From: Silvibacterium sp.
GTDB lineage: Bacteria; Acidobacteriota; Terriglobia; Terriglobales; Acidobacteriaceae
Length of the DNA: 39,888 bases
Assembly (NCBI GenBank): GCA_019234945.1
Contig: JAFAKX010000254.1
Coordinates: 1 to 39,888, forward strand
Reading direction: 5' to 3'
Shown piece by piece: positions 1-8,040 of the stretch. Made by a program: the position numbers and the translations under genes. Positions within the stretch are counted from its first letter, which is position 1; each line of letters opens with the position of its first letter. Under the pieces are notes generated by a model. The model had not been told where the DNA came from. It made no database searches and was given only the letters and a program-made list of their open reading frames with translations.

Positions 1-410
1 GCCAGCGCCATCGCCGGAGCGACCACATAATCGGCGTATCCGCCGTCATAGCTGATCCCCGGAACCTGCGCGGAGGTACAGCATACGTAGTCGCCACGCC
101 GGCACGGCTCGCACGTGCCGTCGTGGCCGCCATACCAGCCAATCCCCACGCGCTGGCCTGCCTTCCACTGCGTAACGCCCTCACCAATCGAATCTATCGT
201 GCCGACAATTTCGTGCCCCGGCACTCGCGGATACTGAATCCCCGGAAATGCCCCATAGAAAGTAAACGAATCGCTGTGACACACGCCGCACGCCTGCACC
301 CGCACCCTTACCTGCCCCGGCCCCGGCGCCGGGACCGAACGCGTCACCACCTCCAGCGGACCACCTGCCTTCACTACCTGCACATACCTGCCCGTCTTCG
401 TTTCGGCCAT
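1..410 (-). CDS. Zinc-dependent alcohol dehydrogenase, N-terminal part (cut by window edge)
   Basis: About 136 residues of a medium-chain zinc alcohol dehydrogenase; the C-terminal NAD-binding half lies beyond the window. The reading shows the family signature in order: the catalytic-zinc cysteine in VQACGVCHSDSF, the zinc-ligand region PGHEIVGTI, and the structural-zinc loop with CEPC, a following R-R-G-D and a CC pair. The start ATG (408-410) follows AAGGAG about eight bases upstream, so the start is secure. Such enzymes reduce aldehydes or oxidise alcohols with NAD(P)H in the cytoplasm; the substrate cannot be told from this half. The first cysteine of a typical structural-zinc set is not obvious (G-T-C-E-P-C), so zinc occupancy of that lobe is unverified. 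Confidence 0.93.
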   Translation of the reverse strand, partial: MAETKTGRYVQVVKAGGPLEVVTRSVPAPGPGQVRVRVQACGVCHSDSFTFYGAFPGIQYPRVPGHEIVGTIDSIGEGVTQWKAGQRVGIGWYGGHDGTCEPCRRGDYVCCTSAQVPGISYDGGYADYVVAPAMAL

Positions 411-567
411 AGTTATCGCTCCTTAGAACCTACGCGAATTAAGATATCGCTCGACGCAAAATCGTTTCATTACTATTTGTCGAATCAGGTTTCAAGCCAG
501 CCATCTACCAGGGACATCCGGTGCCCGTGGAAGTCAACATCGAGGTGAATTACAGGGTCCGATAAGG

Positions 568-1092
568 CTAAGGGCTTTCCAACAACCACCGGCACACCCT
601 CGCCACCACCTTCTCCACACCCTCCGTCGTATCCACCACCAGCTTCGGATACGCGATCGGCTCGAAGCTCGCCTTCACCCTCCGGTACAGCGCCACATCG
701 CGATTCTTCGCCGGATTCTCCGGATCAGCACGGCTCAGTCGCGCCTCGGCGACCGCATCCGAACACGTCACATGCAGAATCCGCCAATGCGCACCGGCCC
801 GCTGCGCCGCCTGCACCACCTCATCGATATGGTCATGCTTCGAGAATGTCCGCCCGTCGATGAAGATGTACTCCGCCCGCTGTCTTTCCGTCAGATACCC
901 CGCCGCCTCCAGCATCGCCCGCACGCACAGGTCGTCCTGCTCGCGCGTGTAGTCTGTCATCTCGCCCGGAAACAGCGCCTCGCGCACCCTGTCTTTGTTC
1001 AGGACCGCACCACCCAGCCGCCCTGCGACCGCCCGCGCCAACGTGCTCTTGCCCGTGCCGGGAAGACCCGCCAGCAGCACCCACGTCGTCAT
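568..1092 (-). CDS. P-loop kinase-like ATPase (AAA_33 / gluconate-kinase-like)
   Basis: A 174-residue protein with a textbook Walker A near the N terminus (GLPGTGKST, residues 9-17), a DGRTFSKHDHIDE segment around residue 80 and an R-rich lid region (ARLSRADPENPAKNRD). This architecture is that of small P-loop phosphotransferases of the AAA_33 type, which also resemble zeta toxins and gluconate kinases. The substrate is not identifiable. It starts three bases after the stop of the esterase gene upstream, so the two are probably co-transcribed and translationally coupled. No antitoxin-like partner is adjacent, which argues against a zeta-type toxin. Confidence 0.85.
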   Translation of the reverse strand: MTTWVLLAGLPGTGKSTLARAVAGRLGGAVLNKDRVREALFPGEMTDYTREQDDLCVRAMLEAAGYLTERQRAEYIFIDGRTFSKHDHIDEVVQAAQRAGAHWRILHVTCSDAVAEARLSRADPENPAKNRDVALYRRVKASFEPIAYPKLVVDTTEGVEKVVARVCRWLLESP

Positions 1093-1095
1093 GCG

Positions 1096-2319
1096 TTACT
1101 TGAAAAGCAGCGGAGCAAAGTTGCTCAGGTTGTCCCGCCACACCATCCACACATGCATCCCCGGCGTCGAGATTGCCGTCGGCTGCATCCCCTGCTCCTT
1201 GAGCCACGCAATCAGCTTCTGATTCGCCGGATAGAGCCCGTCCTCCGTCCCGCACGCCACCCAGAACACTTTCAGCTTCGACTGAATCTGCGCGCCCGTC
1301 TGCGGAGTGACCGCCGGAAACCGCGGCCCGAAGTTCGCGTCGCCGATTCCACCCGGGCTGAATGCTCCGATGTAGGCAAAGTCATCCGTGTGATTCAGCC
1401 CGACAAGCAGCGTCTCCGCGCCGCCCATCGAAAGCCCCGCGATCGCGTGCTCTTCGCGCTTGTCGGAGAGTGGATATTGCGCTTTTACCTGCGGCATTAC
1501 CTCCTCATACAGCACGCGCGCGTAGTCCTTGAAGTTGCGAGCCGTCGTCTCCGGATCGCGCCACACCGCCCATCCCCTCGTGATCATGTCCATCGTGCCG
1601 TAGCCGAGCGGCATCACCACAATCATCGGCTTCGCCTTGCCCTGCGCGATCAGGTTGTCGAGAATCACGTTGGCCTTGCCCATCGCCGTCCACGCGCTCG
1701 CGTCGTCGCTGTACCCGTGCAGCAGATACAGCACCGGATACTGGGTCTTGCTCTTCGCGTCGAATCCGGGCGGCGTATACACGTAATACTCGCTGTTGCT
1801 GTCCACAATCTTCGAGCGGTAGAAGTGGTGGTGCACTTCGCCGTGCGGAACATCTGCCGTCTCCCAGGGCATCGACGGCTGCCCGGGAACAAGAAACACG
1901 CTCTGGTTGTGAAAGAAGCTGGTCTTTACCGTCGTATTGTGCGGATCGATCACGCTCGTCCCATCCACCATGTACTCGTAGGCGTAATACTCCGGCGCCA
2001 GCTTCGGAACCGTCACCGTCCACGCGCCATCTGCGCCCTTGGTCATCGGGATCGGATCGCGCACGCCCTCCAGCCGCAACTCCACCTTCGCCGCATTCGG
2101 CATGGCCAGTGTGAACGTGGCATTGCCCTCCACATCCACCTGTGGACTCTTGGGCGGCGCTGGCATCAGCGGCGTAGGCGCCGCTGACTGCTGGACAGGC
2201 CGAACCTGCGTTGCAGACTGCTGCGACAACGCAGGGACGCCGCACAGCCCGGCAAAAAGCACTATCGCACCAAGCCGAAATAGCCTGGTTCTCACTTCGG
2301 TTGCGAAGACTCGAGCCAT
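1096..2319 (-). CDS. Exported alpha/beta-hydrolase esterase with N-terminal E-set domain (enterochelin/feruloyl esterase family)
   Basis: 407 residues from an ATG preceded by GAGGAGAAGG. The open frame runs further upstream, but that extension lacks a ribosome site. The N terminus has a basic stretch then a hydrophobic signal core ending at VPALSQ. A Pro-rich linker leads into a CBM48/E-set-like beta domain (about residues 50-130, NATFTLAMPNAAKVELRLEG). The esterase domain follows: YLLHGYSDDASAW, nucleophile elbow GLSMGG with the catalytic serine, and the catalytic histidine in GMHVWMVW. The family (PF00756-like) hydrolyses feruloyl, acetyl-xylan or siderophore esters. Export and the E-set module favour a polysaccharide-linked ester substrate, which is an inference. 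Confidence 0.92.
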   Translation of the reverse strand: MARVFATEVRTRLFRLGAIVLFAGLCGVPALSQQSATQVRPVQQSAAPTPLMPAPPKSPQVDVEGNATFTLAMPNAAKVELRLEGVRDPIPMTKGADGAWTVTVPKLAPEYYAYEYMVDGTSVIDPHNTTVKTSFFHNQSVFLVPGQPSMPWETADVPHGEVHHHFYRSKIVDSNSEYYVYTPPGFDAKSKTQYPVLYLLHGYSDDASAWTAMGKANVILDNLIAQGKAKPMIVVMPLGYGTMDMITRGWAVWRDPETTARNFKDYARVLYEEVMPQVKAQYPLSDKREEHAIAGLSMGGAETLLVGLNHTDDFAYIGAFSPGGIGDANFGPRFPAVTPQTGAQIQSKLKVFWVACGTEDGLYPANQKLIAWLKEQGMQPTAISTPGMHVWMVWRDNLSNFAPLLFK

Positions 2320-2445
2320 CCTTCTCCTCAAAAGACCAGAGATAACCAACCGCCCAAGTCTACCGAAAACTCTGCCGATCGAGCCCCATGAGCAATTGCC
2401 AGAGAGTTCACTGGCCACTACCATCAGGAAATCTGAAGACCCGAA

Positions 2446-2936
2446 ATGCCCTCCATGAATCAAATCTCCACCACGCATCTGGTATTCACAGCCCAAATCA
2501 ACGGCTCGCCGGAGACCATCTTCAACCTGCTCGCCGACATGCCCAACTACAATCGCTGGCTCTCCACCTCCGACTCCTTTGCAGGCACGACGGAGGTCAC
2601 GCCCTATCCCGTGCGGCTCGGCACGACTTACCTCGATGCAAGCCCGGAGGGCGAGAAGTGCGGCTCCGTTACCGAATTCGACCGTCCCAGGCATCTCGGC
2701 TTTCGCCACAGCATGCTGTTGAGGTAGGCTTTGTGAGTGCGTCGCTGGACATAGACATTCACTACACGATTGAACCTCTGGGACAGGAAACGTCAGTGGC
2801 CCGCAAGGTCGACTTCACCATTCAGGTGCCGAAGCTCATGAGCCTGGTAAAACCGCTGGTGGAAGTCGCCTTCCGCACCGAGAATGAGCGGATCCTCGCC
2901 GAGTTGAAGCGCTACGTCGAAGCGCAGTCAAGGTAA
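2446..2936 (+). pseudogene. SRPBCC-family protein, interrupted by a -1 frameshift
   Basis: The first frame (2446-2727) encodes an SRPBCC/START-like N-terminal half (INGSPETIFNLLADMPNYNRW) and ends at a TAG after HSMLLR. The matching C-terminal half continues in the next frame (from about 2725: VGFVSASLDIDIHYTIEP through ELKRYVEAQSR, stop at 2936). Restoring one G to the GG at 2723-2724 joins the halves as a plausible MLLRVGFVS junction, so a single-base loss explains the break. SRPBCC proteins bind hydrophobic ligands in a helix-grip fold; this one looks like a polyketide-cyclase/dehydrase relative. Either a recent pseudogene or a base-call error. The start could also be the second ATG at 2455. 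Confidence 0.82.
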
Positions 2937-3051
2937 CTGCGCCCAACTGTCCGCCGAAATCCTCCGAATGCCGGCGCAAGTGGATATGGCACTCTCGCAA
3001 TCCCGAAGCTAGCATCGGATCAATTCCGCCGTTTTGGCGAAGGTCGCGGCT

Positions 3052-3966
3052 GTGTGTTCCCGCGAGAAAGGGGTGGCTTTGTTCTCGCACTATATCTTCT
3101 GGCCGTGGTTCACAGGTTTCGTCTTCCTTGTCATGGGCCTTGTCTCTGCGCGCGGCGAATTCGTCGCCGCCACTGGGCTCGAAAAGGTTATCGTCCTCGG
3201 CCCCGCCTTCGCTGCGTCGGCGCTTGCTTGCTTTGGAGCCGAGCACATGGTCAACATCCGGCCCTTTTCGCCGATGGTTCCGAACTGGTTGCCCCTTCAT
3301 CCCTTCTGGGTGGTCTTTTTCGGAGTCGCCTTGCTCGCCAGCGCGTTGAGCCTTGTGCTGAACCGCTGCACCCGTCTCTCCGCGACGCTGACCGCCGTCA
3401 TGTTCGTGATCTTCGTCCTCACCCTCCACATTCCGCGTGCCGTCGCAAGCCCGCACGACCGCTTCGGCTGGACGGTCGTTCTCCGCGAAACCTCTTTCGC
3501 CGGGGGTTTTCTCGCCTTCGCCGGAGCCCATAGCCCGCGCTCGAAGCCGCTCATCCTCATCGGCCGCATCGGCGCAGCCCTCCCGTATCTCTTCTTCGCC
3601 ATCATGCACATCCTGCATCCGCAAAATGCCCCTGGCGTCCCGCTCGAAAAGCTCTCACCTCCGTGGCTCTTCTGGCCCCACGTATGGGCCACCGTGACCG
3701 CGATTTTCCTCGCAGTCGCCGCCGTCGCAATTCTCTTTAACCGGAAGGCTCGGATTGCCACCGCGGGGCTCGGCCTCTGGATGCTGCTGCTCACGCTTGT
3801 CGTTTACCTGCCGATGCTCATACCCGCAAAGGACGGTATGCAGCTCATCGAGGCGGTCAACTATATCTGGGACACGCTGCTCTTCTGCGGAACCATCCTG
3901 CTGCTCGCCTCAGCGCTGCCGAAGAAACAGCCCGTACCGGTAGCTGTCATGCAGGCTGCGGCCTGA
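3052..3966 (+). CDS. Polytopic membrane protein (DoxX-like topology)
   Basis: About 300 residues with at least seven strongly hydrophobic segments (for example FWPWFTGFVFLVMGLV, FWVVFFGVALLASALSLVL, ATLTAVMFVIFVLTLHI, LGLWMLLLTLVVYLPMLI), so it is an integral inner-membrane protein. A conserved-looking periplasmic-face pattern includes AEHMVNIRPFSPMVPNW and an IMHILHP helix, resembling DoxX/SURF4-type membrane proteins. The exact role is unknown. The start is uncertain: GTG at 3052 has GAAGG at good spacing; TTG at 3079 after GAAAGGGG and TTG at 3034 are alternatives. It is convergent with the regulator gene that ends at 3970. Confidence 0.75.
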   Translation: MCSREKGVALFSHYIFWPWFTGFVFLVMGLVSARGEFVAATGLEKVIVLGPAFAASALACFGAEHMVNIRPFSPMVPNWLPLHPFWVVFFGVALLASALSLVLNRCTRLSATLTAVMFVIFVLTLHIPRAVASPHDRFGWTVVLRETSFAGGFLAFAGAHSPRSKPLILIGRIGAALPYLFFAIMHILHPQNAPGVPLEKLSPPWLFWPHVWATVTAIFLAVAAVAILFNRKARIATAGLGLWMLLLTLVVYLPMLIPAKDGMQLIEAVNYIWDTLLFCGTILLLASALPKKQPVPVAVMQAAA

Positions 3967-3969
3967 GCA

Positions 3970-5451
3970 TCAGACGCCAAAGATCGCAGCCTTCATTTTC
4001 TCAACCGCACCAGGAATCGCCCCCGCTGCGACGTTGCCGTATCCAAGAATGAATCCCTTGCGGACATTCTTCGTCATATAGCTCCCCGACAGCGGCCAGA
4101 GCCACAAACCCTGCTCCGCCGCCTCCGTGGCGATGGCCACATCGTCGTGGTCCGAAGGAAAGGTCACGGTCAGGTGCATCCCCGCTTCAGCGCCGCGTAC
4201 CTCGAGCGCGCCGCCGAATGCGCTCCTGAGCTGCTCTACCAGCGCCTTGCGCCGCTCGCTGTAAAGCTGGCGCATGCGCCGGATATGCCGGGCAAAATGG
4301 CCTTCCCGCATGAAGTCGGTGATCACTTCCTGAAACAGGTATGGCGGAAAGATATCAATCGCATAGCGCACCGCAATGAAGCGCTCCACCAGGTCGGGAG
4401 GAATCACCATGTAACCCAGTCGAAGCGATGCAAACAGCACCTTGCTGAATGTCCCGATGTAAATAACGCGCCGGTTATTGTCCAGGCCCTGCAGCGATGA
4501 GATCGGCGCGCTCTCGAACCGGTATTCGCTGTCGTAGTCGTCTTCGATGATCCACCCGCCGTATCGCTGTGCCCAGTTCAGCAGTTGCAATCGGCGCCCG
4601 GCGCTCATTGAGCTACCCAGCGGATACTGGTGCGACGGAGTAACATAAGCGGCTCTCGCCTGCGCGCCCCTCGCTATCCCCGCCTCGACGTTCAGGCCCT
4701 CATCATCCACTGGCACTGGAATCAGCCGGCACCCGGCCGCGATAAACACATTCCGCGCCAGCCGGTAGCCGGGTTCCTCCATCCACACCGCGTCGTCCTG
4801 ATCGAGCAGCACGTTCGCTGCGATCTGCAGGGCCTGCTGCGAGCCCGACACGACCATCACCTGCTCCGGCTCGCATTGCACTGCCCGAGCCGTACGCAGA
4901 TACTCGCAAATTGCTTCGCGAAAACGCAGGGACCCCAGCGGATCGATGCAATGGATCGCGCGCGCACCAGGATTCTTCGAGTGATGTGTCACCAGGCGCG
5001 ACCAGATCGCGTAAGGAAACTCCTCGAAGGCCGGCTGGTGCACAGCAAACGCGCCCAGCCCATTGCGCCACGGAGTCACCGGCTCCGCTAGAAACTGCAA
5101 CGCTCGTTTCGCCACTGCGCGCGGCCCGGATGCCCTCTGCGGCCGCCCGTTAGCCGGCCTCCTGACCTGCGTCAGATATTCCGGAAGTGAGCTGCTGACA
5201 AAAGTCCCCGCGCCTGTGCGCGATTTGAAGTACCCCTCCGCCAGCAGCTGCTCATAGGCGTCGAGAATGGTGATGCGCGACACATTCAGCTCGGCGCTCA
5301 TCGCACGCGAAGACGGCACGCGCTGGCCCGGACGCAGAACTCCGGTCGCGATAGCATTTCTGAGCGACCGGTAAACCTGCGAGTGGAGAGGCTGCGAGTT
5401 ATTCCGGTCCACGTTGACAACAGGAGTAAGTGCGCTGGAACCCTTGACCAT
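3970..5451 (-). CDS. MocR/PdxR-type transcriptional regulator (GntR winged helix fused to aminotransferase fold)
   Basis: 493 residues from ATG at 5449-5451, which sits directly behind AGGAGG. The spacing is unusually tight, and a GTG 13 codons later is an alternative. Residues about 18-85 form a GntR-type winged helix (HSQVYRSLRNAIATGVLRPG, SRITILDAYEQLLAEGYF). The rest is a class-I aminotransferase fold with the substrate-site region VVSGSQQALQIAANVLLDQ, the DDYDSEYR motif and the PLP-lysine segment GTFSKVLFASLRLGYM. MocR regulators bind PLP and control vitamin B6, amino-acid or GABA genes. The gene lies divergently from the exported protein at 5654; a repeat and palindrome in the space between them is a candidate operator. 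Confidence 0.93.
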   Translation of the reverse strand: MVKGSSALTPVVNVDRNNSQPLHSQVYRSLRNAIATGVLRPGQRVPSSRAMSAELNVSRITILDAYEQLLAEGYFKSRTGAGTFVSSSLPEYLTQVRRPANGRPQRASGPRAVAKRALQFLAEPVTPWRNGLGAFAVHQPAFEEFPYAIWSRLVTHHSKNPGARAIHCIDPLGSLRFREAICEYLRTARAVQCEPEQVMVVSGSQQALQIAANVLLDQDDAVWMEEPGYRLARNVFIAAGCRLIPVPVDDEGLNVEAGIARGAQARAAYVTPSHQYPLGSSMSAGRRLQLLNWAQRYGGWIIEDDYDSEYRFESAPISSLQGLDNNRRVIYIGTFSKVLFASLRLGYMVIPPDLVERFIAVRYAIDIFPPYLFQEVITDFMREGHFARHIRRMRQLYSERRKALVEQLRSAFGGALEVRGAEAGMHLTVTFPSDHDDVAIATEAAEQGLWLWPLSGSYMTKNVRKGFILGYGNVAAGAIPGAVEKMKAAIFGV

Positions 5452-5555
5452 TCCTCCTATGATAGTGGTTCTGCGGGAGCCTGTATTTTCGCCTATTTTC
5501 CAGACCACCTGAAGGGGGTCGGCAACTGCGCGGGCCAACGGCGCCCCGCCCCATT

Positions 5556-5590
5556 CTGTCCTAAAGCCCGATGCTGTCCTAAATAGGACC
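5556..5590. promoter_or_regulatory. Candidate MocR-regulator operator: direct repeat plus inverted repeat
   Basis: CTGTCCTAAA occurs twice in direct orientation (5556-5565 and 5574-5583, period 18 bp), and the second copy runs into an inverted repeat GTCCTA-AA-TAGGAC (5576-5589). It lies in the divergent region between the MocR-type gene and the gene at 5654. MocR/GabR-type dimers are known to use direct repeats, so autoregulation or control of the divergent gene is a reasonable inference. It falls inside an upstream open extension of the regulator frame, which supports the shorter start at 5451. Confidence 0.55.
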
Positions 5591-5653
5591 ACTTGCTGCT
5601 CAACGCATAGAACCACAGCGTCCGCTGCCCTTTAAGCGAGCTATATATGACTT

Positions 5654-6514
5654 ATGTTGGCTACTGCTTTCAAATCTGTTTCAGTGCGACCTGCCTCAGG
5701 GCGCCAAGTCCCCTCTGCGCGCTCCATCTGGACCATAATTCTGCTGATCCTGGGAATCCTGCTGCTGATCGTGCCTCTCGGCCACGCGGCGCCGCACATG
5801 CTAGCCCTCCCCGAGCCGCAGATGACCACGATGCCGGAAATGAACCACGCCGATCCAGGCGGCAAGTGCGATGCCATGGGCAGCAGCATGAGCAGCGTGA
5901 ACCTCATGGGCCAGAGCATGGCCGCCATGACCAATCACATGTGCGTTACTGCGATGCGCCCAATCCAGCCCGGCGACGAAGAGAGAGTCAAAGCACTTAT
6001 CGCCCAGATCAAGGCCGCTATCGAAAAGTACAAGGACTACAGAAAGGCTCTCGCCGACGGATACGTTATCGCCAATCCGAAGGTCGAGCAGCCGCAGTAT
6101 CACTTCACCAACGATGCCTACGTCCGCCTGGCCGACACGCAGTTCGACCCAACCAGGCCGTCTTCTCTCCTCTACTGGCACACTTCCACTCAGCGCTACC
6201 AGCTCGAGGGCGTCATGTACACCGACAGCACCAGCGCCACCCTCGACGAACTCAATCAGCGCATACCGCTCAGCATCGCGCGCTGGCATGAACACATCAA
6301 CTTTTGTGCCGCCCCGGCGAACAAGGTCTCCGAATATCATGGCGAAAATCCCAAGTTCGGCATGTTCGGCTCTATCCACACAGCCGAAGCCTGTAGAGCC
6401 GAGGGCGGCACCTTCTTGCCCGTCATCTTCAGCTGGATGATCCACGTGTTTCCCTACGAAGCCGATCTGAAAGACGTTTTCTCCATGAACGACGACATCC
6501 CGCACGTGCACTGA
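5654..6514 (+). CDS. Exported Met/His-rich protein of unknown function
   Basis: 286 residues. A hydrophobic segment (IWTIILLILGILLLIVPLGHA, about residues 25-45) acts as signal peptide or anchor. It is followed by a Met/His-rich stretch (residues about 46-95: PHMLALPEPQMTTMPEMNH, then many Met). The globular part contains possible metal ligands: YHFTNDAYV, RWHEHINFC, FGSIHTAEAC and MIHVFPYE, ending in DDIPHVH. I do not recognise the family. The His/Cys/Met pattern and export suggest periplasmic metal (possibly copper) binding, which is inference. No strong ribosome site is visible at this ATG. It is divergent from the MocR-type regulator. Confidence 0.8.
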   Translation: MLATAFKSVSVRPASGRQVPSARSIWTIILLILGILLLIVPLGHAAPHMLALPEPQMTTMPEMNHADPGGKCDAMGSSMSSVNLMGQSMAAMTNHMCVTAMRPIQPGDEERVKALIAQIKAAIEKYKDYRKALADGYVIANPKVEQPQYHFTNDAYVRLADTQFDPTRPSSLLYWHTSTQRYQLEGVMYTDSTSATLDELNQRIPLSIARWHEHINFCAAPANKVSEYHGENPKFGMFGSIHTAEACRAEGGTFLPVIFSWMIHVFPYEADLKDVFSMNDDIPHVH

Positions 6515-6594
6515 GTGCGTGAGTCTACTCAATCGTCGTGAACAATGGTCGCGTGTCGCTCGCGGACATAACTGATCAACGTCGAATTGAGAGC

Positions 6595-7118
6595 CTAAGG
6601 CTTGGACTTTAGGTCGGCTTTGCCCGTTTGGGGATCTACGGGCACCGAAACATGCTCCTGAACGATCAGCCACTTGCCGACGCGTTTTCGATAGACATCG
6701 GTCACGCGTACGGTCACATCCTTCGATTCGCCAGTTTTCATTTTCGCGAGATAATGCTGGAAACTGTAGCTGTAGGCTAAGCTCCCGTCGACGTTGACCG
6801 TAAGGTCCTTGACCTCGAATAAGGTAATCGGACCGATGGAAGCAAAGAAATCCTGCCAATCCTTCTTATAGGCATCCCAACCGAGGTATTCGCGGCGAGG
6901 TACAACGTCGAAAAAAACCAGATTCCGGGAGTCCTCGTAATTTGCCATGATGCCATCCACGTCTTTAGCTTTGAACGCCTCTGCAAAGCGCTGTTCTAAC
7001 GCTCGAATTTGAGCCTCATCGTTCGGCTGGGCATAAGAGATTGTCGGAGGCCTGAAAAACAGGACGCAAACGCGCTGACGACCAGCATTGACCCTGAAAT
7101 CCACGACGCTCGAGACAT
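6595..7118 (-). pseudogene. Exported SnoaL/NTF2-like protein with frameshift in the signal peptide
   Basis: The mature domain (DEAQIRALEQRFAEAF, AKDVDGIMANYED, VKDLTVNVDGSLAYSYSF, VYRKRVGKWLIVQEHVSVP) is a SnoaL-like/NTF2 cone fold of the kind annotated as ketosteroid-isomerase-like or SgcJ/EcaC. The best start is ATG at 7116-7118, five bases after AAGGAG, encoding a convincing signal peptide (MSRASWISGSMLVVSAFASC). That frame leaves the mature frame at the run of five A on the + strand (7055-7059); a sixth base would join the two as ASCFFRPPTISYAQ. So one base appears lost from a homopolymer. The long frame that stays open to 7218 has no ribosome site and no signal peptide. Confidence 0.78.
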
Positions 7119-7157
7119 GGCATCTCCTTAGTGGCTCCATTTTGATTAGTCCATGCG

Positions 7158-7931
7158 TCAGCGCTTCGACATTTGGGCGATGTTTACGTCGGGGTGAGCC
7201 CGTCTCACCGCGTGGCACGCGGACGGCACATTCGTCATCTGCTTGGCGAACACCCGGTAGCTCACCGTTCCCGGCTGCAACGTCGACCAGTAACTCGCCG
7301 AACTGAGGAGCGGCTTATTGAGCATGAAGAGCTGATTGTCGAGAATCTTCACGCCGCACTCCAGGTTGTTCTTCGGCTGCAGAATCGTTCGCGCCGGATC
7401 CTTCATCGGCAGGCCCTTATCCTTGTCCCAGTCGAAATCGCAGCCATAGCGGTCAGCATCCATGTAGGCCAGTTGCAACAGCCCCTGTTGGCGCACAGTC
7501 TTCTTCGTCACTGGATCGACCACCGCTACTTCCGGTTGCGTGTGGCGAACCGTCGTCGTCGGCTTCAGCCCTGCTTCAGCACCCGCCAGCGCCTGGAAGA
7601 AATACGCCCAGAAGGCGCGCTTGTCCGCCTCGCTCATCGTCGAGAAGCGCGGACAGTAACCTCTCACATCATGCGCCGCTTTCGGCCCTAGCATCTCGGG
7701 CGGCAGCGCCTTTTCGATATACACGTCCCACTGTGGATCCCAGGTCTCATCATCCCCCAGTTCCTGTTTCTTCACCGCAATCGGAGTCGGCGGAGCAGGT
7801 TGGATCGGCGGACTCGCATTCGTCTGAGGAGAAGGAGGAGCCGTCTGTGCTGCATCGTTCTTGCAGCCCGCCGGCATCAGCCCGGCGCAAAGTATCAGAG
7901 AGCACAACTTCGCACTTGTGACACTCATCAT
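7158..7931 (-). CDS. Lipoprotein with lysozyme-like (transglycosylase) domain
   Basis: 257 residues from the first of two consecutive ATGs. The N terminus is a lipoprotein signal (hydrophobic core then L-M-P-A-G-C, cysteine at about residue 21) followed by a Pro/Gln-rich linker. The C-terminal domain has the features of an SLT/goose-lysozyme fold: a candidate catalytic glutamate in AGAEAGLKP, then QQGLLQLAYMDADRYGCDF and CGVKILDNQLF. The expected role is cleavage of peptidoglycan in the cell envelope. An upstream TTG at 8036 keeps the frame open but has no ribosome site and would spoil the signal. It follows the EEP-family gene in the same direction, about 109 bases downstream. Confidence 0.75.
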   Translation of the reverse strand: MMSVTSAKLCSLILCAGLMPAGCKNDAAQTAPPSPQTNASPPIQPAPPTPIAVKKQELGDDETWDPQWDVYIEKALPPEMLGPKAAHDVRGYCPRFSTMSEADKRAFWAYFFQALAGAEAGLKPTTTVRHTQPEVAVVDPVTKKTVRQQGLLQLAYMDADRYGCDFDWDKDKGLPMKDPARTILQPKNNLECGVKILDNQLFMLNKPLLSSASYWSTLQPGTVSYRVFAKQMTNVPSACHAVRRAHPDVNIAQMSKR

Positions 7932-8040
7932 CACAAAATGTTGGGATGCGGGCTCTTTGAGCGCCGTTGAGTCGCCGCGGCGAAAAATGCACGCCTGCGC
8001 TGGGCTTTGATCACTTTGTTTCCCGCCCTCAGGCAACCAG

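Noticed and set aside
568-1092. Zeta-toxin interpretation of the P-loop kinase
   Set aside because: No adjacent small antitoxin gene, and it is coupled to an esterase gene; the general AAA_33 kinase label is safer.
772-2187. Long rightward open frame (471 codons) opposite the esterase and kinase genes
   Set aside because: Its translation is Arg/His/Leu-rich low-complexity of the kind produced opposite GC-rich genes, with no recognisable motif; the minus-strand genes have clear domains and ribosome sites.
2320-2709. Upstream extension of the esterase frame to 2709
   Set aside because: The extension lacks a ribosome site and would bury the signal peptide; the ATG at 2319 has GAGGAGAAGG and an N-terminal signal.
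5801-6859. Leftward 352-codon frame opposite the exported His/Met-rich protein
   Set aside because: The rightward frame has a membrane segment and natural composition; the leftward frame spans two other genes' ends and shows no domain.
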